Source of the DNA: Oscillospiraceae bacterium
Lineage (GTDB): Bacteria; Bacillota; Clostridia; Oscillospirales; Ruminococcaceae
Assembly: GCA_017436125.1 (NCBI GenBank)
Contig: JAFSDS010000071.1
Coordinates: forward strand, 1 to 50,490
Direction of reading: 5' to 3'
Length of the DNA stretch: 50,490 nt
The position numbers and the translations under genes were made by a program. The notes below the pieces were generated by a model. That model was given only the letters and a program-made list of their open reading frames with translations. It ran no database searches and was not told the DNA's origin. Shown here piece by piece: positions 7,870 through 14,890 of this stretch; the first letter of the stretch is position 1, and the number at the start of each line of letters is the position of its first letter.

Positions 7870-8206
7870 GCGGGCGACCGCAAAGGTCACCCCTACAGAG
7901 TCGAGCAAACGATGTAAATTGAAAACCGTTGTCGCCTTCGAAGACGGCGACGGCGGTGGAGATTAGAAATCTCCCTCGTCCAGCGGTGAGTTTATTCCCC
8001 CTTGAGGGGGAGTCGCTCGCGGGAGCGAGCAGGTAGGGGTGTAAACTTTTCTTTCAGGGCAACCCGGTTTCTTTTGGTTACAAAAGAAATGGGGTTGTAT
8101 TATTAATGAATCCCTCCACCACCTCCGGTGGTCCCCCTCCCTTTGACAAGGGAGGCTTGCCCTCCGGGTTGCCTGGTTTGCGGGCGGATTATATCCGCCC
8201 CTACAA
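7870..8206. repeat. Long dispersed repeat, copy A (~337 bp)
   Basis: This block is repeated at 10782-11116 with roughly a dozen differences and only two small length changes. It is a chain of hairpins: a GCGACCGCAAAGGTC palindrome, the R3 hairpin (CGTCGCC-type), GGAGATTAGAAATCTCC, CCCCCTTGAGGGGG, GCTCGCGGGAGCGAGC, an R2 half-unit at 8109-8157 and an R1 palindrome at 8180-8206. No open frame is conserved between the two copies in a way that suggests protein. It separates the divergent flanks of DUF1653 and tcdA. Confidence 0.9.
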
Positions 8207-8221
8207 TTGCAAGGGGGGCTT

Positions 8222-8926
8222 TTATTTTGAAATTATATCTCTTACGCATTTTCCCGCAAGAAGATATCCCGCCGCCGGAGGAACAAAAGAGATGCTTCCC
8301 GGGGCATGGCGGCCGTTTTCGCTTTCGATGGCGGCCTTTTTTGCTTCTTCGGTGCTGAAAAGTACGGTCTGTTTTACAATGCCGCGCTTTTTAAGCTCCC
8401 GGCGGATTACCCTTGCAAGAGGACAGCCGCAGCCTGCAGTTTCGGAAACATCGCCGATATGAAGTTTTTCCGGATCAAGACGGTTGCCTGTTCCAAGGCA
8501 CATAAGAAGATCTATTCCTCTTTTTTTGCATTCTTCTGCAATATGGAGCTTTGCGGTAACGGTATCAATAGCGTCGATTATATAATCCGGCTTCCAGTCA
8601 TAGAGAAAATCGCTGTTTTCCGGAAGATAGAATTCCTTTAAAAAAGTCATATCCGCAGAGGGATTTATAAGGCAAAAGCGTTTTTTTGCCGCCTCTGTTT
8701 TATCCATTCCGACAGTTTCATCCGTTGCAAGAAGCTGGCGGTTTATATTTGTTTCATCAACGGTATCGCCGTCGACAAAAAGAAGATGGCCTATGCCCGC
8801 TCTTAAAAGAGCTTCTGCTGCGGAGCCGCCGACGCCGCCAAGGCCTATTACGGCAACACGGGCATTTTTTAATTTTTCCATGGGTTCTTTTCCAAGGAAA
8901 AGTTCCGTTCTTTCAAAACGCGGCAT
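8222..8926 (-). CDS. tcdA: tRNA threonylcarbamoyladenosine dehydratase
   Basis: A 234-residue E1-like enzyme that cyclises t6A37 to ct6A in tRNAs reading ANN codons, using ATP. The adenylating Rossmann motif GLGGVGGSAAEALLRAG is at about 30-46, followed by FVDGDTVDETNINRQL, the adenylation site arginine region, and DAIDTVTAKL. A late GCGCPLARVIRRELKKRGI segment matches TcdA/YgdL rather than ThiF or MoeB. Length is usual for the family. The start is ATG 8926, with the GGAGC-type SD in the repeat-derived spacer. Monocistronic on present evidence. Confidence 0.9.
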   Translation of the reverse strand: MPRFERTELFLGKEPMEKLKNARVAVIGLGGVGGSAAEALLRAGIGHLLFVDGDTVDETNINRQLLATDETVGMDKTEAAKKRFCLINPSADMTFLKEFYLPENSDFLYDWKPDYIIDAIDTVTAKLHIAEECKKRGIDLLMCLGTGNRLDPEKLHIGDVSETAGCGCPLARVIRRELKKRGIVKQTVLFSTEEAKKAAIESENGRHAPGSISFVPPAAGYLLAGKCVRDIISK

Positions 8927-8975
8927 GGATACGGCTCCTTTCTTTTATGGTATGGGGTGGTGGTGTATTATAAAA

Positions 8976-9050
8976 ACAATCCCTCCGGCATTTTGGCAAA
9001 GCCAAAATGCCACCTCCCTTTACACAAGGGAGGCTTGCCCTCCGGGTTTC
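8976..9050. repeat. R2 half-unit
   Basis: ACAATCCCTCCGGC, middle stem ATTTTGGCAAAGCCAAAAT, then CCTCCCTTTACACAAGGGAGG and the linker GCCCTCCGGGTT. The middle stem differs from that of the other copies while remaining self-complementary. Confidence 0.8.
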
Positions 9051-9326
9051 GGTTTGCAAAACGGTCGGGACCGTTTCCTACGGCCTGTAAGGGAGGTCTG
9101 TAAAATATAAAAACCCCGCGTTGCCGAACAGTCCATCGTTGAAACCCGGTCGTAAGACAAGGGTGGGTAAAATCCCCCCGTCTGTTTCACGTTCCCTTGG
9201 CAAAAATGGCAAGGCCTACATTACGCAGACGGCGACGATTCCCGTTTCAAGATTTGTTGGATTAAAAAAACGGACGATTCTCGCACAAAGCAGGGTCTTT
9301 TTCTATTTTACGTTTTTAAAGCAGAA
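9051..9326. other. Spacer without recognised gene
   Basis: About 275 bases downstream of the minus-strand DUF1292 gene. It contains two short local inverted repeats (for example AAACGGTC/GACCGTTT near 9059-9077 and TTGCCA/TGGCAA near 9197-9211) and a lone TGTTTCACG half of a parS-like site at 9183. I see no convincing ORF, tRNA or terminator. Confidence 0.5.
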
Positions 9327-9602
9327 TTATGCCTCGTATCCTTCGCCGAAATAGATTCCGTAAATTTCATCGTATTCGTCTTCGTCAACGATCTCTTCGA
9401 GATAATCGCCTTCGCCGTCGATGACATATTCAAGGATAACCGGTTCCTCAAGTTCGCGTTCTTCCTCTGTAAGGCCTTCGGGATAGAGAACGCAGTATTT
9501 TTTTCCGTTATGCTCGATGGCATCAACAAGTTCAAATTCGATATCGTTGCCCTTTTCGTCGGTAAGGGTAACGGTGTTGTATTCTTCAAATTCCTGCGGC
9601 AT
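9327..9602 (-). CDS. DUF1292 domain protein, second of a tandem pair
   Basis: A 91-residue acidic protein of the DUF1292 family: EYNTVTLTDEKGNDIEFELVDAIEHNGKKYCVLYPEG, then an EEPVILEYV strand and an acidic tail rich in E, D and Y. Function unknown; members are common in Clostridia and Bacilli, frequently near the Holliday-junction resolvase YqgF. ATG 9602 has a GGAAAG SD. It lies 58 bases downstream of a paralogue with the same strand pattern, so the pair probably arose by duplication and is co-transcribed. Confidence 0.85.
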   Translation of the reverse strand: MPQEFEEYNTVTLTDEKGNDIEFELVDAIEHNGKKYCVLYPEGLTEEERELEEPVILEYVIDGEGDYLEEIVDEDEYDEIYGIYFGEGYEA

Positions 9603-9660
9603 GATTTTCAGCTTTCCTTTTATAAGTTTTTATTTTGCTTTCAATAACTTTGATGAAAAC

Positions 9661-9993
9661 TCAGCTTTCCTGCTCGTCTTCTGCAAAGTCATAGAGCTCT
9701 TCGAGGCGGTCGATAAAGATCTCGGAAATTTCTTCGTATTCTTCGTCGTCTTCGATGGGCTCAAGGAATTCTTCGCCGTTATCTTCAACAACTTTAAGAA
9801 TATAGAGCTCGCCGTCCTCGTTTGCAAGGTTATCGGGAGTCTGGGTGGGAAGAAGTGCAAAATATTCGTTATTTTCGGTCACAAGGCTGTCAACGATCTC
9901 GAATTCGCGTTCGATTCCGTCTTCGTCAACAAGGGTGATAAAATCGTTGCCGTAATCTTCGATTTCAGCAGGGTTATTATTCTGTTTGCTCAT
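9661..9993 (-). CDS. DUF1292 domain protein, first of a tandem pair
   Basis: A 110-residue DUF1292 protein: DFITLVDEDGIEREFEIVDSLVTENNEYFALLPTQ, then GELYILKVVEDNGEEFLEPIEDDEEYEEI, and an acidic C-terminus. It shares the same order of beta strands with the next gene but is only moderately similar, so the duplication is old. ATG 9993 has a strong AAAGGAGAAAG SD. Function unknown; the acidic composition suggests a protein-binding or regulatory role, which is only an inference. Confidence 0.85.
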   Translation of the reverse strand: MSKQNNNPAEIEDYGNDFITLVDEDGIEREFEIVDSLVTENNEYFALLPTQTPDNLANEDGELYILKVVEDNGEEFLEPIEDDEEYEEISEIFIDRLEELYDFAEDEQES

Positions 9994-10057
9994 TTTTCTT
10001 TCTCCTTTTTCGGGGATATTTTTTACATTATTATATTATAATAAACCTTCAATAAAG

Positions 10058-10708
10058 TCAATCATCAATAGTGGGTTCCGTTGGGTAAGAAATTTCTATG
10101 GAATTTATTTTTACCGGCTCTTTTGCAAGGTATCCTCCGGCATAGCCGGAACTTTCGCCCTCTTCTATAGCAAAAACCGTTTCCATTCCGGAAATGACCT
10201 GGCCAAAGACGAGGGTTTTTCCGTCATATTCGGAAGTAAGGTCCTCTCCGGTAATGATGAAAAGGCTTGGATAGGCTTTTTCGTCTTCCAATACAAAGCC
10301 AACGGCGCCCTTTATGCAGGAATATTCCGTTTTATCCGCATAAAAACCTTCGCCGTCAAAACCTGTCTGGATGAACATATCCTTTGCAAGGATGTCAAAA
10401 CCCGCTCCGTCAAAAACGCCGCTGTTATCAAGTTCGATAAATTTTTCCGCAGCAGAGCAGCTTCCTAATTTTATAACGATGTCGCCGAGGTCGGTTTTTA
10501 CGGTTGCGGTGATATCACCGGCTGTTTCGGATGTCTGCCAGGATGAGGAAGATACCGCTTCATCCGAAGGTTCTATGGAGATTTCCGGAAGTTTATTCTC
10601 CGGAATTTTTCCGGTGAAAACTCCAAAAAACGCAAAAGCCGCAAAAAGAACTATGATTATCAGAAGAACAGCCGCGGCAATTATCCCAAGTATGCGTATG
10701 TTTTTCAT
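10058..10708 (-). CDS. Membrane-anchored cyclophilin-like protein
   Basis: A 216-residue protein with an N-terminal membrane segment (about 5-29), a short Ser-rich linker and a cyclophilin-type domain from about residue 66: ATVKTDLGDIVIKLGS, CSAAEKFIELDNSGVFDGAGFDILAKDMFIQTGF, then LFIITGED and GKTLVFGQVISGMETVFAIE. The order matches peptidyl-prolyl isomerases, but the FHR(V/I) catalytic arginine segment reads FDILAKD, and QGG reads QTG. Isomerase activity is therefore doubtful; a binding or chaperone role outside the membrane is an alternative. RBS AAGGAGG lies upstream of ATG 10708. It precedes the DUF1292 pair on the same strand. Confidence 0.75.
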   Translation of the reverse strand: MKNIRILGIIAAAVLLIIIVLFAAFAFFGVFTGKIPENKLPEISIEPSDEAVSSSSWQTSETAGDITATVKTDLGDIVIKLGSCSAAEKFIELDNSGVFDGAGFDILAKDMFIQTGFDGEGFYADKTEYSCIKGAVGFVLEDEKAYPSLFIITGEDLTSEYDGKTLVFGQVISGMETVFAIEEGESSGYAGGYLAKEPVKINSIEISYPTEPTIDD

Positions 10709-10760
10709 AAAAAACCTCCTTTTCAGGGTTTAAGAGGATTTTGTTGGTACATTATGAAAC

Positions 10761-11116
10761 AATCCCTCCGGGTTACCTGTTGCGGGCGACCGCAAAGGTC
10801 ACCCCTACAGAGTCGAGCAAACGATGTAAATTGAAAACCGTTGTCGCCTTCGAAGACGGCGACGGCGGTGGAGATTAGAAATCTCCCTCGTCCAGTGGTG
10901 AGTTTATTCCCCCTTGAGGGGGAGTCGCTCGCGGGAGCGAGCAGGTAGGGGTGTAAACTTTTCTTTCAGGGTAACCCGGTTTCTTTTGGTTACAAAAGAA
11001 ATGGGGTTGTATTGTTAATGAATCCCTCCACCACCTTCGGTGATCCCCCTCCCTTTACACAAGGAAGGCTTGCCCTCCGGGTTACCTGTTGCGGGCGGAT
11101 AATATCCGCCCCAACA
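10761..11116. repeat. Long dispersed repeat, copy B (~335 bp)
   Basis: Starts with AATCCCTCCGGGTTACCTG and from 10782 follows copy A (7870-8206) almost base for base, with the same series of hairpins and the same ending R1 palindrome (11091-11116). Copy A has an extra R2 half-unit before the shared part, so the modules are assembled differently at the left edge. Confidence 0.9.
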
Positions 11117-11158
11117 GAGCAGAGCGAAAATGTAAAATAAATATTTATGGGAAGGTTT

Positions 11159-12277
11159 TCATCCAAAAAGGATCTTTGCCGTCAGCGCGTTGGAAAGCAA
11201 AAATCCCTTTGGGGTAAAGGAAATATTGTTTTCGTTTATTTTTAAAAGGCCGGGAGCAGCAAAAGGCTTGGCATTTTTTAAAATCTCTTTTGCCGGAGAA
11301 TCCGGATATTTTTCCGAAAGGGCCTTTATATCAAGTCCGTCCGAAAGGCGAAGCCGGAGCATTGCGTATTCTTCCCAGCCGCCGCCTTTTGATTCCTCTT
11401 TTTCGTTTTCATCAAAAGGGATATTGAGAAAAGAGTTTATATTACGGTCAAAATAAAAACGGCGGCCCTCCATAAAGGAATGGGCGGAAGGACCTATACC
11501 GATATATTCGTCATCCAGCCAGTAGTGGAGATTATGGAAAGAGCGCTTTTTATCCTTTGCAAAGTTCGATATCTCGTACTGTTCAAAGCCGCGTTTTTCA
11601 AGTTCCGAACAGGCAAGAAGATAGAGATCCGCCGCCTTTTCGTCATCCGCACAGAGAAAGCGAAGGTCGCTTTTTGAAAGGGGAGTGCCTTCCTCGATTT
11701 TCAGCATATAGCAGGATATATGCTGAACACCGAGGGAGGAACAAAAATCAATGCTCTTTATAAGACTTTCCTCCGTCTGGTAGGGGATGCCCAGCATAAG
11801 ATCCAGGGAGATATTATCAAAACCGGTCTTTTGGGCTGCTTTTACCGTTTCTTCTGCTTCTTTTGCGGAATGTATGCGCCCAAGGGCGGAAAGTTCCTTA
11901 TCATCCGAACTTTGAAGTCCGAAGGAAAGGCGGTTTATCCCGGCGGAGCGAAGAACGGAAAAATCAACTCTTTCCGCCGCGCTTGGATTTCCCTCTGCGG
12001 TAACTTCCGCATCGGAAGTGAGATAGGGTCTTGCGGCATCCATTATCTCGCAAAGGCGTTTTTCGCCAAGAAGAAGGGGCGTTCCGCCGCCAAAATACAA
12101 AGAGTTATAGGACCTTGCATACTTTTTTCCATAAAAATCAATGGCCTCTATGACCCGGTTTTTGTAATTTTCGAAATATTCTTCGCCCTTCGGAAAAGAA
12201 TAAAAGTCGCAGTACCTGCATTTTTGAATGCAGAAGGGAACGTGAATATACAGTCCCGCATGGGGGTTTTTATTCAT
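11159..12277 (-). CDS. hemW: Radical SAM heme chaperone HemW
   Basis: A 372-residue radical SAM protein of the HemN/HemW group. The [4Fe-4S] motif C16-x3-C20-x2-C23 (CIQKCRYCDF) is at the start, followed by YFGGGTPLLL, GNPSA, GINRLSFGLQS and DLMLGIPYQT. The short N-terminus ahead of the motif and overall length fit HemW, which delivers heme, rather than the coproporphyrinogen oxidase HemN, which is longer. ATG 12277 is chosen for its AAGGAGG SD; the frame extends to 12346 without one. An unusual cluster of origin-type 9-mers lies just upstream. Confidence 0.9.
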   Translation of the reverse strand: MNKNPHAGLYIHVPFCIQKCRYCDFYSFPKGEEYFENYKNRVIEAIDFYGKKYARSYNSLYFGGGTPLLLGEKRLCEIMDAARPYLTSDAEVTAEGNPSAAERVDFSVLRSAGINRLSFGLQSSDDKELSALGRIHSAKEAEETVKAAQKTGFDNISLDLMLGIPYQTEESLIKSIDFCSSLGVQHISCYMLKIEEGTPLSKSDLRFLCADDEKAADLYLLACSELEKRGFEQYEISNFAKDKKRSFHNLHYWLDDEYIGIGPSAHSFMEGRRFYFDRNINSFLNIPFDENEKEESKGGGWEEYAMLRLRLSDGLDIKALSEKYPDSPAKEILKNAKPFAAPGLLKINENNISFTPKGFLLSNALTAKILFG

Positions 12278-12333
12278 CGGTGCTCCCTCCTTAAAATTCC
12301 TGTTTTTTGACAAAAAGCGGTGCTCATTTTTGT

Positions 12334-12500
12334 TTTTCAACAGCAAAAAATTATCAACCTTGAAAACTTTTGGCTTAAAACCGCGTTAAAATGCCGTTTT
12401 TTTGAGCACTTTTCAACATTTTCCACAACGGCGCTGTTGAAAACTTATGATTTCATAAGTTTTAACCTGTTAAAATGCGAAGTTTTCAACATTTTCCACC
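12334..12500. other. Cluster of DnaA-box-like 9-mers upstream of hemW
   Basis: TTTTCAACA occurs at 12334-12342, 12410-12418 and 12483-12491. The last two are each followed without a gap by a TTTTCCAC[A/C] 9-mer (12419-12427 and 12492-12500). An inverted TGTTGAAAA lies at 12435-12443 and TTATCAACC at 12351-12359. The same words occur around dnaA, and the 14-mer TTGAAAACTTTTGG at 12360-12373 is also at 32481-32494. TTTTCCACA is one base from the consensus box TTATCCACA. The remainder of 12278-12657 is AT-rich, non-coding, with a possible weak hairpin at 12616-12642 downstream of dusB. Confidence 0.6.
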
Positions 12501-12657
12501 GAATACTCCACCAAAGGGCATAAATATGCCATTTCTTAATATTTTTGATGTTGAAAAGGGCTTTTTGATACTTTTGAGTATACTTTTTCGGTCAATTGTA
12601 AATAACTGGAAAACCTGCATAGGGGCTTTTTTCTATGCAGTCAGCGATGAAAGATGC

Positions 12658-13638
12658 TCAAAATCTTCCTTCATTTTCCGAAGCAAGGAGCACCTTATCG
12701 ATGAGATTTTCAAGATCCTCCGGGGTTGTAAGTTCGCCGCATTCTCTTCTGAATTCCGCGGCGCCCCTCATTCCTTTGATATACCAGGAGGAATGTTTTC
12801 TTGCTTCCCTCATGCCGGTATATTCCCCTTTGTATTTACAGAGAAGATTTATATGCTTTTTAAGAACAGCCATTCTTTCTTCCGGGGTCGGTTCCGGAAG
12901 AAGCTCGCCGGTTTCCATATAGTGGGCGATGCGCTTAAAGATCCATGGATTTCCCATGGCGCCCCGGCCGACCATTACAAGGTCGCAGCCGGTTTGGTCA
13001 TAGAGGGCTTTTGCGCTTTCCGGAGAAACAACATCGCCGTTTCCGATAACAGGAACGGAAACCGCCTCTTTAACCCGGCGGATGATATCCCAGTTTACCG
13101 GGGGAGCATACATCTGGGTCCTTGTTCTTCCGTGAACGGTCAGAGCGGCGGCGCCGTTTGCCTCACAGATGCAGGCAAACTCGACGGCATTGAGATGTTC
13201 ATTATCCCAGCCGGCGCGGAATTTTACCGTTACCGGGATATCAACGGCATCAACAACCGCACGGACTATTCTTCCGGCAAGTTCCGGGTCCTTCATAAGG
13301 GCGGAGCCGCCGCCGTTTCCGGCGACTTTTGGAACCGGGCAGCCGAAGTTTATATCAATGGCGTCCGGCTTATATTCAAGGGCCATTCTTGCGGCTTCTG
13401 CCATAACTTCCGGCTCGCTTCCGAAAAGCTGGACGGCGCAGGGACGCTCCGCCGCGTTTATTTCAAGAAGTTCCGCGGATTTTTTACTTCCGTAGGAAAG
13501 GCCTTTTGAACTTGTCATTTCTCCGACAGTCCAGACGGCGCCGTATTCCCTGCTTATTTCTCTCATGGCTCTGTCGCCAACGCCCGCAAGAGGAGCAAGG
13601 GCGGCATATTTTGGAAGTTCTATATTTCCTATTTTCAT
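12658..13638 (-). CDS. dusB: tRNA-dihydrouridine synthase, DusB type
   Basis: A 326-residue flavoenzyme that reduces uridines in the tRNA D-loop using FMN and NADPH. Seen: LAPLAGVGDRAMREI, the VQLFGSEP strand, DINFGCPVPKV with the catalytic cysteine in the FGCP motif, KFRAGWD, TVHGRTRTQMY and the phosphate-binding GNGDVVSPE and MVGRGAMGNPW. Length and the order of motifs fit bacterial DusB. It starts at ATG 13638 overlapping the previous gene's stop by four bases (ATGA), so the two are translationally coupled. Confidence 0.93.
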   Translation of the reverse strand: MKIGNIELPKYAALAPLAGVGDRAMREISREYGAVWTVGEMTSSKGLSYGSKKSAELLEINAAERPCAVQLFGSEPEVMAEAARMALEYKPDAIDINFGCPVPKVAGNGGGSALMKDPELAGRIVRAVVDAVDIPVTVKFRAGWDNEHLNAVEFACICEANGAAALTVHGRTRTQMYAPPVNWDIIRRVKEAVSVPVIGNGDVVSPESAKALYDQTGCDLVMVGRGAMGNPWIFKRIAHYMETGELLPEPTPEERMAVLKKHINLLCKYKGEYTGMREARKHSSWYIKGMRGAAEFRRECGELTTPEDLENLIDKVLLASENEGRF

Positions 13639-14738
13639 CCGACTATCACCTTTTCATAATCCTCTTTTGGTTCTTCGCTGATTTCCGGTTCGGAAAGGGC
13701 CGGCTCCTCAAAAGTTTCCTCTTCTTCCAAAGCGTTCCAAAAATCAAATTCCGGGGTGGTTCCTATCATAGCCATGGGGTCAACAAAAATTCCGCCGACG
13801 GAGATTCCGAAATGGAGGTGGTTGCCCGTTGAAAGACCGGTGGTTCCAACTTCGCCGATAAGCTGGCCCTTTTCGACCATATCGCCGTCGTTTACGTCTA
13901 TTTTATTCATGTGATAATGCCAGCTGATGATTCCGTAGCCGTGGTCGATGAGAACAGTGTTGCCCGTAAGACCGAGCCAATCGGCAAAAAGAATGCGTCC
14001 GCTGTTGGTGGCATAGATGGGTGTTCCTCCGGCAACGGCCATATCCGTTGCGTTATGCCATTCGGTAGCTCCGTTGGAGAAGGTACGGAAAGTTCCGAAA
14101 GGGGTTGTTTCTTTATAATATCTATTGCCCAGGGGAAGAACAAATTCACCGTTCCAAAGGGCGGCGCCGGTATTTACCCAGCGGTATTTCTGATAAAACT
14201 CATCAAAAGCCGCACGGACCGCAGCATCCTCGAGGGTTTCATCAAGGGTTTTTTCAGAAACGGTGAGATACTGGGTTGGGGCAACTCTTTCGAGGACGGT
14301 TATATTTTCGGAATAATAAAAATCGCCGAAGGAAAGTTCAAGGGTATATTCGCCCGCATCCGCGGCGGTTTTTACCGGGATGAAGCAATACCAGATTCCG
14401 TTTTTTCCGCGGAAGGTTCTTTCATATCCGAGAAAATCCGTAAAGTAACAGCCGTAAAGGTCGATATTTTCCACAGCGAGGGTGATATATCCGCCCTTGT
14501 TTACTTCGGTTGCGGAAATATGGACAACAGGCTCCGGAAGAGGTTCCGGCTCAACAACGGGCTCCGGTTCAACAACAGGTTCCGGCTCGGAAGAACTTTC
14601 CTCCATGGAGGACGAAGATTCCGAAAGCTGGGCATCGGAGCCTATGGTAGGTTCCGACGGGGAAAATTCGCATCCGGAAGATATTATCAAAGCTGCCAAA
14701 ACGGCAAAAATAACGAGAGTTTTTCTTATTTTTTTCAA
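13635..14738 (-). CDS. M23 family peptidase, lipoprotein
   Basis: A 367-residue cell-wall hydrolase candidate. A signal peptide ends in a lipobox-like ISSGC (C23), followed by a Ser/Glu/Pro spacer with repeated EPEPVV units (about 50-70), an immunoglobulin-like region, and a C-terminal LytM domain. Zinc ligands are present: H in EWHNATD with its aspartate, HYH and HLHFG. The complete ligand set suggests an active endopeptidase or an activator of one, located outside the membrane. A further acidic tail follows the domain. It is divergent from polA and overlaps dusB by four bases. Confidence 0.88.
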   Translation of the reverse strand: MKKIRKTLVIFAVLAALIISSGCEFSPSEPTIGSDAQLSESSSSMEESSSEPEPVVEPEPVVEPEPLPEPVVHISATEVNKGGYITLAVENIDLYGCYFTDFLGYERTFRGKNGIWYCFIPVKTAADAGEYTLELSFGDFYYSENITVLERVAPTQYLTVSEKTLDETLEDAAVRAAFDEFYQKYRWVNTGAALWNGEFVLPLGNRYYKETTPFGTFRTFSNGATEWHNATDMAVAGGTPIYATNSGRILFADWLGLTGNTVLIDHGYGIISWHYHMNKIDVNDGDMVEKGQLIGEVGTTGLSTGNHLHFGISVGGIFVDPMAMIGTTPEFDFWNALEEEETFEEPALSEPEISEEPKEDYEKVIVG

Positions 14739-14890
14739 AAAAATGTTCCTCCGATGACTGTATTTTAAAAAGCTTTTTTATCTTTACAATATATAATAAT
14801 ATTATAGCATAACAAAAAATTATATGCTATAATTATTCTGTTATATTGGCGCAATATTCCAACAAATCATATTTCCGGGAGGTAACTTCC

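Noticed and set aside
8106-8462. Open frames inside the long repeats and running out of them
   Set aside because: They start in palindromic repeat DNA and continue antisense to tcdA; the equivalent frame is not kept as a gene in the second copy.
9183-9196. Possible third parS near 9183
   Set aside because: Only the left half TGTTTCACG matches; the right half reads TTCCC instead of TGAAACA, so ParB binding is not expected.
6360-11116. CRISPR array
   Set aside because: Repeats are palindromic modules at irregular distances with no regular unique spacers and no cas genes.
12475-13509. 344-codon plus-strand open frame across the 9-mer cluster and dusB
   Set aside because: Mostly antisense to dusB and without an SD; the non-overlapping first part is low-complexity AT-rich sequence.
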